Notes under the pieces: generated by a model
The model's input: the letters and a program-made list of their open reading frames with translations, nothing else
What the model was told of the DNA's origin: nothing
The model's database searches: none
Source: Pseudofrankia inefficax
Lineage (GTDB): Bacteria > Actinomycetota > Actinomycetes > Frankiales > Frankiaceae
NCBI RefSeq assembly: GCF_000166135.1
Contig: NC_014666.1
Span: forward strand, 6,324,001-6,388,000
DNA: 64,000 nucleotides
Direction: 5' to 3'
Position numbers and translations under genes: made by a program
Part shown: one piece after another, positions 35,899-44,482 of the stretch
How the letters are laid out: every line of letters starts with the position of its first letter
Numbering within the stretch: the first letter of the stretch is position 1

Positions 35899-35973
35899 TG
35901 ATCGCCGTTTCGGCCCTGCGGTGGTCGTGGAGACGCCCTCGTCGCGACCATCCCAGGGCCAAAACCCCGATCA
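35899..35973. repeat. 75-bp palindromic dispersed repeat, copy B
   Basis: Outer 29-base arms (35899-35927 and 35945-35973) are complementary at 24 of 29 positions, so it is a better hairpin than copy A. It shares the start TGATCGCCGT, the TGGTCGTG at offset 23 and the end AAAACnCCGATCA with the copy at 14117-14191, and both have the same length and the preceding CCGTCA. It lies between the XRE-cupin gene and the nitroreductase. Confidence 0.8.
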
Positions 35974-36079
35974 AGGTCACGCCAGAGCACCGAGTCACTC
36001 GGGCTTCTCGCACGGGTTTGACTGCGACGTCAAAGTTGCAGTTGGGTTTGGGAGAGGGTGGGGCGGTGAGGAGGTCGCG

Positions 36080-36751
36080 ATGACTGAGGCCAACGAGCAC
36101 GGCGGCACGCCGGCTGTCGATCTGTTCGAGGCGATGCGGACCGCGCGCTCGCTGCGACGTTTCAAGCCGGACCCGGTGCCCGACGAGGTGCTGGCCCGCT
36201 GCCTGGAGGCGGCCACCTGGGCGCCCAGCGGCTCCAACCGCCAGGGCTGGCGGTTCATCGTCCTGCGCTCCCCCGAGGCCCGAGCGGTCCTCGGCCCCGC
36301 CTTCCGAGCGGGCTGGGATTGGGTCTGCACCAGCATCTACGGCTACGAGCCACGGCCGGCGCCCGACGACATGTCGAAGGCGGCCCGGCTGACCAGAACG
36401 ATGCTGCACCTCGTCGAGAACTTCGAGAACGTGCCGGCCTACGTGCTCTTCTGCCACGAGCCGACCGGCTTCGTCGGCGACTTCCTGGAGGCCGGCTCCA
36501 TCTTCCCCGCGGTGCAGAACTTCCTGCTCGCCGCCCGCGCCCACGGCCTGGGCACCGTCCCGAGCACCTGGTTCACCTTCGGCGAGAAGCAGCTGCGCGA
36601 GGTCGTCGGCATCCCCGACGGCTGGCAGATCGCCTCCCTGGTCGCCGTCGGCTGGCCCGAGGGCAACCACGGCCCCGTCCGCCGCAAGCCCGTAGCCCGC
36701 GTGACCGCCCTGGACACCTGGGACAACCCCCTGATCAAGGACGAGAGCTGA
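36080..36751 (+). CDS. Nitroreductase-family flavoenzyme
   Basis: 223 residues of the FMN-dependent nitroreductase fold. AMRTARSLRRFKPDPVPDEVL and AATWAPSGSNRQGWRFIVL are the FMN-binding N-terminal motifs; NFLLAARAHGLGTVP and the C-terminal PEGNHGPVRRKPV are also typical. It reduces nitro compounds, quinones or flavins with NAD(P)H. ATG 36080 follows GAGGAGG. It sits after repeat B and before the ATPase/TOPRIM-like pair. Confidence 0.92.
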   Translation: MTEANEHGGTPAVDLFEAMRTARSLRRFKPDPVPDEVLARCLEAATWAPSGSNRQGWRFIVLRSPEARAVLGPAFRAGWDWVCTSIYGYEPRPAPDDMSKAARLTRTMLHLVENFENVPAYVLFCHEPTGFVGDFLEAGSIFPAVQNFLLAARAHGLGTVPSTWFTFGEKQLREVVGIPDGWQIASLVAVGWPEGNHGPVRRKPVARVTALDTWDNPLIKDES

Positions 36752-36808
36752 CCGACGCCCGCCGTCCGGCGACCGGGTCAGCGCACTGAGGCCGGTAAGA
36801 TCGAGATC

Positions 36809-38116
36809 ATGCGGCTGGAGAAGGTCAGGCTCTCCGGGTTCAGGTCCCTGCGCGACCTGACCCTAGAGCTCGGCGACCTGACCGTCATCACCGGCCCGAA
36901 CAACGCCGGCAAGAGCAATCTGTTGGCGGGCCTCGCCTTCCTCGGCGACGTCTACGCCCGAGGCCTCGACGCGGCCATGCAGACCGCCGGCGGCTACGAC
37001 CGTATCGCCTACCGCCGCGGCGGCGAGGCGGTGGGATCCGTCGGGTTCGATGTCGACGTCACGGATCCCGCCACGGATTCGGCTCGGCCAACGAGCACGT
37101 CGTCGGCCATGCAGAAGTCGCCTGGCGACGTGCGGATTCGTCATCTTTTTAACATCGACGCCGAAGCCACCGAGACCGTGTCGAGCTACGCCCTGGGCTC
37201 GAATCATCTGCGCATCTCGGGCACGGCCGATTCGTTTCCTCTCGCTACCGCGCTGCACGTCGACAGCTCAGGTGTCGTGACAGACTTCGCAGAACTACCG
37301 ACGGCGCGCGAAGAAGCAGAGAATGCTGTCTCTGAAATATTGGCCGAAATCTTTGTCAAGAACTGGCCAACCAATCTTGCAACCCTCTTCCGCCCGGAAG
37401 ACGCGGACAACAAATTTTACGCAATCTCCGAACCAGCCCGCAATCTAGCATCCAGAATGCGCGGGGTTGTCGCCGGGATCCGCATTCTCCGGCCAGTTCC
37501 ACATCTATGCCGTCAGCCGGCCGCGCCGGGGCCGAATGTTCTGCTCAGTCAGTACGGAGAGAACCTTCCCGCCGTAGCCGACCACCTTCGGCGGGCAGCC
37601 CCTGCCACCTGGCTCTCCGTCCAAGAGGTCATGACCACTGTCGTTCCAGGCCTACTCAAGATCGACATTGTCCCGACCGAGGACCGAAAGCTAGCCCTGC
37701 GATTCGAAGAGCGTGGCGTCGGCCGGCCATGGACGGCCGGCGAGGTGTCCGACGGTACCGTTCAGGCGCTGGCGCTCGTCCTGGCACTATTCGACGACCG
37801 GATCCCGCTGCTGGGTATCGAGGAGCCTGAGAACGCACTGCACCCGTGGATCCTCCGGGAGATCCTCAAGGTCTGCACGAGGCAGGCTGGAAAGCAGGTC
37901 GTCATGACGACCCACTCGCCGGTCCTCGTCGACTACGTCCCCGCCGAATCGGTGCATCTCATGTGGAGAGAAGGCGGCCAGAGCAAGATCGGGAAGATGC
38001 TCGAGCTGGACACCGACGTACGCAAGGTCTGGGAGGGCGGCGGGACCAACCTGTTCGAGCTCTATGACTCGGGCGGAATACCACAGGCGACCCCGGGTGA
38101 TGCGGAAAATCAATGA
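36809..38116 (+). CDS. AAA (SMC/OLD-like) ATPase of a putative defence pair
   Basis: 435 residues. Walker A GPNNAGKSN at residues 29-37, an ABC-type signature near EVSDGTVQALALVL, Walker B IPLLGIEEPENALHP and a switch His in VVMTTHSPVLVDY are all intact. This is the RecF/SMC-like ATPase of the OLD family, without a fused TOPRIM nuclease domain. The next gene, overlapping by four bases, encodes a TOPRIM-like DUF4276 protein, so together they resemble a split OLD protein or a PARIS-type anti-phage pair. Bases from about 37140 to 37450 are AT-richer than the rest of the window, suggesting horizontal acquisition. A role in defence is inference. Confidence 0.8.
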   Translation: MRLEKVRLSGFRSLRDLTLELGDLTVITGPNNAGKSNLLAGLAFLGDVYARGLDAAMQTAGGYDRIAYRRGGEAVGSVGFDVDVTDPATDSARPTSTSSAMQKSPGDVRIRHLFNIDAEATETVSSYALGSNHLRISGTADSFPLATALHVDSSGVVTDFAELPTAREEAENAVSEILAEIFVKNWPTNLATLFRPEDADNKFYAISEPARNLASRMRGVVAGIRILRPVPHLCRQPAAPGPNVLLSQYGENLPAVADHLRRAAPATWLSVQEVMTTVVPGLLKIDIVPTEDRKLALRFEERGVGRPWTAGEVSDGTVQALALVLALFDDRIPLLGIEEPENALHPWILREILKVCTRQAGKQVVMTTHSPVLVDYVPAESVHLMWREGGQSKIGKMLELDTDVRKVWEGGGTNLFELYDSGGIPQATPGDAENQ

Positions 38117-38781
38117 GAATCGCGCTACTGGTCGAGGGAATCGGCGAGTTCAAGGCTTTGCCTCGGCTCATACCCTCACTGGAGCACCGCAGCGGCCAGA
38201 CGCTCCTACAGCCAGTCCAGCTGAATGTTCATCCGCTGGCTCCGCCGAACGTGATTGCCAGTTCACTCGCAAAGAAAATGCAAATCCTCGAACAACGCCG
38301 CGCCGATCAGGCTGTCCTGCTACTGGACCGAGAGGACGCCGAGGAATGTCCGGGCACGCGCGCCGAGCAGGTCGCAACAGCCATCGCCAAGCATCCCAAG
38401 ATCACACTTCCCGTCCAGGTCGTTCTCAAGGACCGCACTCTGGAGAACTGGTTGATAGCCGACCTGACTGCGCTGCGGACCCAGCCCGGACGTTTCAAGG
38501 TGACTGAGGCGCTCACCAAGCGCGTCGAGCCGGACAAGGCGGACCGCCTGGCGGCGATCGATCTACTCCAGTCGGCCAGCATCGGCAGGACCTACCACAA
38601 GGTGGACGACGCGGTCGAGATCTGCGCGCGGTTGGATCCAGCACGGGCGGCACGGCATTCCCGCAGCTTCCGCCATCTCCTGCATGTCCTCGGAGATTCC
38701 ACTTTCGATGCAGGCTGCCGGCGCCCGCCTGACGGGCTACCGGTCGCGCAGGCTCATGCCGTCCGGGGTCCATTCCAGTGA
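38113..38781 (+). CDS. DUF4276/TOPRIM-like companion of the ATPase
   Basis: 222 residues. The start MRIALLVEGIGE places the first TOPRIM Glu at position 8, and VLLLDREDAEECPG provides Asp72 and nearby acids, the DxD-like metal site of TOPRIM nucleases. The rest matches DUF4276 loosely, with VVLKDRTLENWLIAD as a conserved stretch. Its ATG overlaps the ATPase stop region. The natural C-terminus seems to be near residue 195 (HSRSFRHLLHVL); the last 27 residues read into the convergent TerD gene by 45 bases and look like an extension. Confidence 0.7.
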   Translation: MRIALLVEGIGEFKALPRLIPSLEHRSGQTLLQPVQLNVHPLAPPNVIASSLAKKMQILEQRRADQAVLLLDREDAEECPGTRAEQVATAIAKHPKITLPVQVVLKDRTLENWLIADLTALRTQPGRFKVTEALTKRVEPDKADRLAAIDLLQSASIGRTYHKVDDAVEICARLDPARAARHSRSFRHLLHVLGDSTFDAGCRRPPDGLPVAQAHAVRGPFQ

Positions 38782-40653
38782 CCAGCCGTAGCGCAACGCG
38801 GCCTCCGCCTGGGGGCCGGTGAGGAACACGTCTTCCCGGCGGATGACCAGGTCGTCCTGGGCGACGTGGAAGGACGCGACTACGCAGGTCCGGGACCCGG
38901 CCGGCGCGTCTCCGAGGCGGATCTCGAGGCTCTCGCCGGTACGGGCGCCGACGGTGAGGACCGGGCGCAGCAGGTCCCATTCCGGCGCTCCGTGCAGGCC
39001 GTAGGCGAAGACGAAGAAACGTTTGAACGTCGCCAGGGCACGGAGGTCGACGAACATCGTCTGGCCCTCGTGCTCGTCGCGTGAGGTCAGAGCGAGGACC
39101 TGCCGGCCGGACGCGCCGGCGCCGGGCGCGCTGGTGGCACCGCCGAGGGTCTGCAGCACGCCGGAGGCGCCGTCGAGCGCCTGCCACAGGCAGCCGAGCT
39201 GCAGGTCGCTCGGGCGCGGCAGCCCGGTCCTGGTGGTCAACGCGGTCCAGCGCAGCGTGACGGTGAGCGAGCCGGAGCCTCGTTTCTCCGCGGTCCAGGC
39301 GGTCACGGGGTGGCCCTCGTCGAGCGCGGTGACGTGCTCCAGGCGTTGCCGGTAGCGGGCCGACCGCTCGCCGAACGTCACCGGGCGCGGCCCGTCGCCC
39401 GACGACGCGCCCGATCGGCCGGCGCCGGACGCGCCCGGGCGGCCGCCGAGGTCGAGCGCCGAGGGTCCCGGCCCGTGATCGGCGGGGGCTGGCGTGTCAT
39501 AGCCGCCGCCACCGAGATCCAGCGCCGATCCACCACCAGCCGCGCCGGGGTGTCCGGCGGCAGGCGGCCCGGCGGACGGCGGCGCTGGCTGGGCGTCGCG
39601 GTCCAGGTCGAGCGGCGAGCGGCCAGGGGCGGACGGCGGGGCGGACGGATGTGGTCCGTGCCCGGGGCCGCCGAGGTCGAGCGCGGAGCGGCCGCCCGGC
39701 GCGGCCGGCGGCGCGGACGCACCGGGTGGGGCCGGCGCGGCGTCGTCCAGGTCGAGTGGCGACCAGGTGGCGGGCCGGGACGGCGCGGGTGGCTCCGGGC
39801 GGGGCGGCGCCGGCGGTCCCGGCCGGGGTGGGGCGGCGGGCGGGCGTGGCGTCACCGGCGGCCGGGAGAACGCCGGTCCGCGTTCGCCCGGCCGGGCGGG
39901 CGCGGCCGGCGGACGCTGGGCCGACGGCCGGGACGGCGCGGGCCGGCCTGACGCCGGGCTGGCCGCGGGCGTCGGGCTGGCGGCCGGGGCCGTCGGCTGG
40001 GGCGGATGCAGGTGGTCGGCGACCTTGCGGCGCGAGCGGGTCGGCGAGGAGCGGGTCAGGAAGGCGGCGACGTCGGCCGGGCGGGCCGGCTCGACCTCGT
40101 GGCCGTGTTCCACCAGCCCGCGCAGGCCGTTCGTGTAGCCCTGGCCCACGGCGCGGAACTTCCAGCTCCCGGCGTGCCGGTAGAGCTCGCCGAAGATCAT
40201 GACCGTCTCCTGGCCGGTCTCCGGCGCCACGTCGTACCGCGCGATCTCGGCCCCGTCCGCCTGGTTCAGCACCCGGATGGACGGCTCGCCCACCAACCGG
40301 AAGGTCTGCCCGCGGGCGGCGGCGTCGAAGATCGCCGCGCCGAGCCGCAGCCGGATGATCCCGGGCGGTATCGCGGCCAGGGTGACGACGAGCGTCTCGG
40401 CACCGGGCCGGCCGGCGGCGGGTGCCGCCGAGGTCACCGCGCCCTCCCCCGGGTTCGGCGTCTGGTGCGCGAGCAGCACCTCCGGCGACCCACTGGCCGC
40501 TCCGGCATGCTCGACGATGACGACGCCGTCCACCTCGAGGGCGCCCGCTCCGCCCGGCAGGTCGCGCCAGCCGAGCTCGACGCGGACCTGCTCGATGCCG
40601 GGGGCGGCGTCGGTCAGCCGCAGGTTGCCGCCCTTGGGCAGGGTCACGCTCAT
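38737..40653 (-). CDS. TerD-domain stress protein with LDLG-motif linker
   Basis: 638 residues. An N-terminal TerD domain (about 1-185: MSVTLPKGGNLRLTDAAPG, DVAPETGQETVMIFGELYRH) is joined by a Pro/Ala-rich linker to a second globular region from about 430 (DLQLGCLWQALDGASG to SLEWTPDGMSLRDR). The linker carries five copies of S-[AP]-L-D-L-[DG] at residues 298, 323, 346, 376 and 398. TerD proteins bind calcium and act in tellurite, phage and membrane stress. It is the third gene after telA and the XpaC-like gene on the same strand; the TelA N-terminus contains a similar DALNLGG. Confidence 0.85.
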   Translation of the reverse strand: MSVTLPKGGNLRLTDAAPGIEQVRVELGWRDLPGGAGALEVDGVVIVEHAGAASGSPEVLLAHQTPNPGEGAVTSAAPAAGRPGAETLVVTLAAIPPGIIRLRLGAAIFDAAARGQTFRLVGEPSIRVLNQADGAEIARYDVAPETGQETVMIFGELYRHAGSWKFRAVGQGYTNGLRGLVEHGHEVEPARPADVAAFLTRSSPTRSRRKVADHLHPPQPTAPAASPTPAASPASGRPAPSRPSAQRPPAAPARPGERGPAFSRPPVTPRPPAAPPRPGPPAPPRPEPPAPSRPATWSPLDLDDAAPAPPGASAPPAAPGGRSALDLGGPGHGPHPSAPPSAPGRSPLDLDRDAQPAPPSAGPPAAGHPGAAGGGSALDLGGGGYDTPAPADHGPGPSALDLGGRPGASGAGRSGASSGDGPRPVTFGERSARYRQRLEHVTALDEGHPVTAWTAEKRGSGSLTVTLRWTALTTRTGLPRPSDLQLGCLWQALDGASGVLQTLGGATSAPGAGASGRQVLALTSRDEHEGQTMFVDLRALATFKRFFVFAYGLHGAPEWDLLRPVLTVGARTGESLEIRLGDAPAGSRTCVVASFHVAQDDLVIRREDVFLTGPQAEAALRYGWSLEWTPDGMSLRDR

Positions 40654-40789
40654 CGGACACCGGCCCGGTCGTGGGCGCCGGCAGGTGCCCCGCCCAGGAG
40701 CTCGGGCGACGGCCCGGCCGTCACCGGGTCGGCGTCTTCGGCTGGACGCGGACGGTCCAGGTCTTCAGTGGTCAAGGCGGGTCGCCCGG

Positions 40790-41302
40790 TCAGTCGAGGT
40801 CGAGGTCGGAGCGGCGGAACTTGGAGTCCAGGAACCGCGCCTGGATCGCGAGCTTCGCGGCATCTCCGGTGTACACGAGATCCTGCAGCTCGTTCACGCC
40901 TTCGTCGAGCAGCACGAGCTGGCGCAGCAGGTCGTCGGCGGGCGAGCTGCCGGTGAGCCCCGGCCGTTCGGCGTACCGCGCCGGCAATGCCAGGTAGTCG
41001 CCGAGCGCCCGCGGCAGGTAGTCGCTGATGATCGCGGTGAGGTTGCGCAGCTCCTCGGCCTGCGCGGACCGGGCCTCGATGTAGCGCAGCAACGGGCGCA
41101 GGACGTCGTCGATGTCGCGTACGACCGGGACCGCGCCGGGTGGCAGCCTGGCGCCGTCCCGGTCCGCCTGGGCGACGATCCCGGCCAGCTCGGTCCCCAG
41201 CTCGCGGGCCCGCCCGGCGGCCGCCGTGCGCGGGTCGTTCTCGCCGGGGGCGACGCGGGTGCCGCTGCCTGGGTCCTCCGCGTCTCGCCGTCGCCGGAAC
41301 AC
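40790..41302 (-). CDS. XpaC-like protein associated with TelA
   Basis: 170 residues from GTG 41302, with AGGAGG four bases upstream. The region around residues 60-150 (DIDDVLRPLLRYIEARSAQA, YLPRALGDYLAL, LDEGVNELQDLV) is helical and resembles XpaC, which accompanies TelA in many bacteria. It has no signal peptide or membrane helix. Position between telA and the TerD gene supports a role in the same membrane-stress response. Molecular function unknown. Confidence 0.6.
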   Translation of the reverse strand: MFRRRRDAEDPGSGTRVAPGENDPRTAAAGRARELGTELAGIVAQADRDGARLPPGAVPVVRDIDDVLRPLLRYIEARSAQAEELRNLTAIISDYLPRALGDYLALPARYAERPGLTGSSPADDLLRQLVLLDEGVNELQDLVYTGDAAKLAIQARFLDSKFRRSDLDLD

Positions 41303-41377
41303 CGCTCCTCCTGTTCGTCACTCAAGCCGAGCGGTTCCGCGCGCGCCGGACCGCCGACGGTCGGCCCGCGTTCGCGG

Positions 41378-42607
41378 TCAGCGCTCGTTCGCGCGGGCCC
41401 GCTCCAGGTACGACTTCGATCGTCCCACCTGGGTCTCCAGCGCGGCGACCGTCGTGGCCATGCTGTCGACCGCCTTCGCGCGGTAGGTGTCGATCGCGTC
41501 CATGGTGGCGAAGATGTTGTCGAACGCGGTCTGCAGCGCCTCGACGCTGACCGTGCTCGAGGCGGCCTGCTCCTGGATCTCGGCGGACTGGGTGCGCAGC
41601 AGCTCGCTGGTCCGCACGATCATGTCGTTCGTCGTGGCGTTCAGCGCGTTGATCTGGTCGAGCACCAGCTTCTGGTTGGCCAGCGCCTGCGCGACGATCA
41701 CCGCGGTGCGCAGCGCGGCGACCGTGGTCGTCTGGGCCCGGTCGACGCCCTTGATCAGCTCGATGTTGTTCTTGCGGACCAGGTCGAGGGCCAGGTAGCC
41801 CTGCACGCTGACGGCGAGCTGGGTGAGCAGGTCCTGCTGGCGCTGGCGGATCGGGAACAGGCCGTCGGAGCTGAGCGCCTCGGCCGCCTGCGGGTCGGTG
41901 TACCGCAGCTGCTCGACCTTCGCCGTGACCGCGCCGTCCAGCGCCTTGGCGAGGGTGGCGTACTCGGTGAGCTTGCCCATCGCCGCCCAGAGGTTCGCCT
42001 TCTCCTGCTCGATGGCGGCGTTGTCCTGGCGCAGCTCGTCCTGGCCGGAGCCCAGCGCGGTGATGATGGCGTCGAGCTGCTTCTGGGCCGACTGGTAGCG
42101 CTGGAAGTAGGCGGCGATCTTGTTGCCCATCGGCACCATGCCGAGCAGCTTGCGGGCGCCCTTGAGGTCGGCGCGGCCCGGGTCCAGGTCGGTGACCGTG
42201 TGCCGCAGCTCGACGAGCGTGCCAGCCACCCGGGTCTGGGCGTCGCCGACCGGGCCGCCGCGGCCGCGGCTGGCCTTCATCGCCGCCGCCGGCCGGTCGA
42301 GCATCCGGTTCGACACCCGGGCGGACGCGATGATCTCGCGCTCACCCATCCGGGCGATGTCGTTGATCTTTTCCTGGAACGCCGGGCTGCGCGGGTCCTG
42401 GCTGGCGAGGTCGTCCGCGAAGGCGGCGGCCCGCTGGCGCAGCTGGGCCCGCGTCGACTCGTCGATCGGGACCATGCTGTCGACCTGGTCGTCCGGGATC
42501 ACGGCCACCGGCGCCGGCGGAGTGAGCTGTACCGGGCTCACGCCGGGCTTGGTCGTGGAGACGGTCGGCGGCGTCAGCGGCCCGCCGAGATTCAACGCAT
42601 CCGACAT
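41378..42607 (-). CDS. telA: TelA-family toxic anion resistance protein
   Basis: 409 residues from ATG 42607, which has GGGAGG six bases upstream. The mostly helical, coiled-coil-rich protein matches TelA/KlaA, linked to tellurite and cell-wall-agent tolerance. Landmarks include ARKLLGMVPMGNKIAAYFQRY, NLWAAMGKLTEYA and DRAQTTTVAALRTAVIVAQAL. Its N-terminus MSDALNLGG resembles the LDLG motifs in the linker of the TerD protein in the same operon. It starts the telA, XpaC-like, terD unit. Confidence 0.92.
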   Translation of the reverse strand: MSDALNLGGPLTPPTVSTTKPGVSPVQLTPPAPVAVIPDDQVDSMVPIDESTRAQLRQRAAAFADDLASQDPRSPAFQEKINDIARMGEREIIASARVSNRMLDRPAAAMKASRGRGGPVGDAQTRVAGTLVELRHTVTDLDPGRADLKGARKLLGMVPMGNKIAAYFQRYQSAQKQLDAIITALGSGQDELRQDNAAIEQEKANLWAAMGKLTEYATLAKALDGAVTAKVEQLRYTDPQAAEALSSDGLFPIRQRQQDLLTQLAVSVQGYLALDLVRKNNIELIKGVDRAQTTTVAALRTAVIVAQALANQKLVLDQINALNATTNDMIVRTSELLRTQSAEIQEQAASSTVSVEALQTAFDNIFATMDAIDTYRAKAVDSMATTVAALETQVGRSKSYLERARANER

Positions 42608-42868
42608 GTCGGCCCTCCCGCCGCGCCCCGCCATCCGTCGCTCCGAGCAGTGCTCGCTCTCGAGCTCACGCGGGGTGTTCCACTGTGCTCGACCCTACGC
42701 CGACATATCTAGCAGACGGTCTCGCGCGCGTCGGTCGTCCAGCGGACAGGCTGGCAGCGGTGGGTGTCCGGGCCAGCGCGGTGATCGTTACCGGCTCGCC
42801 GGGCGGTGTCGGGGCGGGCGTGGCCCCGGGACAGCCGTCGGGCGTCCCGGGGCCACGCGCCCGTCGGG

Positions 42869-43405
42869 TCAGCCCATGATCGGGCCGACGGTGAGCTGCT
42901 GGACCGAACGGTTCAGGCAGGCGTTCGTGCCCTTGGCCGACAGGTAGCGCGGGAAGCCGCCGCGCGGGGCGGTGATCCGCAGGCCGGCCGCGGGGCGGTA
43001 GGTCTTCGCGGTCTCACAGCCGACCTGCAGGCCCGCGTGGACCTCGCGCAGGGTGATCGTCGCCTTCCCGCCGGGCCGCAGCGTCACGAGCTTGGGTGGG
43101 CCACCGGTGCGGGCGGCCGTGGCGCCGAGCTGGTGACCGTGCCCGTCCACGAACGCCACGCCCGGATAACCGCTCACGAAGCAGGTCCGCGACCCGACGT
43201 TGCGGTAGGTGATCGTCCAGTAGGTGCTGCCGGCGGCACCCTCGGTCTCGGTGACCGACGGGCTCAGCGCCACGCAGGGAATCCCTCGGTGCTCGGGGAC
43301 CGGGTGCTGGGCCGGCGGTCCGCCCGCCGCGGCTCCGGTGGCGGCGGCGCACACGACGCCAGCCGACAGGGCTGCGGCCACCACAGACTGACTGATCCTT
43401 CGCAT
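42869..43405 (-). CDS. Secreted DUF4232 protein
   Basis: 178 residues from ATG 43405, with GGGAG upstream. A signal peptide covers about the first 27 residues (SVVAAALSAGVVCAAATGAA). The mature part is a beta-sandwich of the DUF4232 type with four Cys, two in the GIPC and RTCF segments, which may form disulfides. It is common in actinomycete secretomes, function unknown. It is divergent from the response regulator gene. Confidence 0.85.
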   Translation of the reverse strand: MRRISQSVVAAALSAGVVCAAATGAAAGGPPAQHPVPEHRGIPCVALSPSVTETEGAAGSTYWTITYRNVGSRTCFVSGYPGVAFVDGHGHQLGATAARTGGPPKLVTLRPGGKATITLREVHAGLQVGCETAKTYRPAAGLRITAPRGGFPRYLSAKGTNACLNRSVQQLTVGPIMG

Positions 43406-43819
43406 GGCCTCTCCCTTCGCGCCCACAGGCGCGCCGTCGCGACGGTCACGACGGTCGCCACGACTTCCCGCGCGGCGGCCCCGGTGACGGACCGCCAGTC
43501 GACGGTGACGCTCCGAGTCAGCCTCGCGAGAGCGTCCTTCCCCGTGAGCCGTCCGCCGAACACAGACAGTGACCGCGAGACTCGCCGCCGGGCCCACGCC
43601 ACCACCCGGGAGGCGCACCGGCCAGGGCAACGCTCCGCGCCGTCGCGGCACCCTCACGGCGGATGCGCCCGGCTACGTAGTAGCTTGTAGTAGTCCAGGC
43701 GGCCGACGGGCGGAGACGATCGTGGTGCGTGCGGTGACGTCTCCACGAGTGGCGCCGACCAGCCCGCGCTCCCGCCCCGGCCGACGGCAGCGCGACCGGG
43801 CCTCGCGCGGGAGCCGCTG
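43406..43819. other. 414-bp divergent intergenic region
   Basis: Between the DUF4232 gene (-) and the response regulator gene (+). It contains no convincing gene; the long open frames here are GC-driven. The left third is expected to carry the DUF4232 promoter. The right part holds the direct repeat at 43677-43693. Confidence 0.5.
43677..43693 (+). promoter_or_regulatory. Direct repeat GTAGTAG with 10-bp period, possible response-regulator site
   Basis: GTAGTAG occurs at 43677-43683 and again at 43687-43693, one helical turn apart, the architecture of OmpR-family binding sites. It lies about 130 bases upstream of the response regulator start and is AT-richer than its surroundings. Autoregulation is inference. 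Confidence 0.4.
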
Positions 43820-44482
43820 ATGCGCGGGGCGGTCGCCGTCGTCGACGACGACCAGGTGCTGCGCGCGACGATCGTCCGGATACTGCGCCTGGAGGGGTTC
43901 GCCGTCGCGTGGTCAGCCGGCAGCGGAGGCGAGGCCCTGCGCCAGGCGCAGGGCTCGGCGCGGCCGGACGCCCTGCTCCTGGACATCGCGCTGCCCGACA
44001 CCGACGGCCGCGACCTGCTGGGCGCGCTGCGCGGCCGTGGCGTCGCCGCGCCGGCGCTGCTGCTCTCCGCCAAGGGCTCGGTGGCCGACAAGGTGCTCGG
44101 CTTCGGCGCCGGCGCCGACGACTACCTGACGAAGCCGTTCGCGATCGACGAGCTGCTCGCGCGCCTGGACGTGCTGGTGCGCCGCTCGCCGGTGCCCGCG
44201 GCGCGCGAGCTGGTGCTCGACCCGGTCCGCCACGTCGTCGCCGGGCCGCACGCGGCGGTGCCGCTCTCGCCGACCGAGTACCGCCTGCTGGCCGCGCTGG
44301 TCAGCCGGCCAGGCGAGGTCGTCCGCCGGGCGAGCCTGATCTCCAGTGCGTGGCCGCCTGGCGCGGTGGTCCGGGAGAACACCCTGGACAGCTACGTCAC
44401 GCGGCTGCGGCGCACCCTGCGCGTCGTCGGGGCTCAGGCGTCGATCGCCACCGCCCGTGGCGTCGGCTACCGGCTCGACTGA
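43820..44482 (+). CDS. OmpR-family response regulator
   Basis: 220 residues. Receiver domain with acidic pocket VVDDD, phospho-acceptor Asp55 in LLLDIALPD and Lys105 in YLTKPFA; C-terminal winged helix from about 125 with LSPTEYRLLAALVSRPG and ENTLDSYVTRLRRTL. It controls transcription on phosphorylation by the adjacent kinase, whose ATG overlaps its stop codon. Targets may include the neighbouring membrane-protein genes. Confidence 0.93.
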   Translation: MRGAVAVVDDDQVLRATIVRILRLEGFAVAWSAGSGGEALRQAQGSARPDALLLDIALPDTDGRDLLGALRGRGVAAPALLLSAKGSVADKVLGFGAGADDYLTKPFAIDELLARLDVLVRRSPVPAARELVLDPVRHVVAGPHAAVPLSPTEYRLLAALVSRPGEVVRRASLISSAWPPGAVVRENTLDSYVTRLRRTLRVVGAQASIATARGVGYRLD

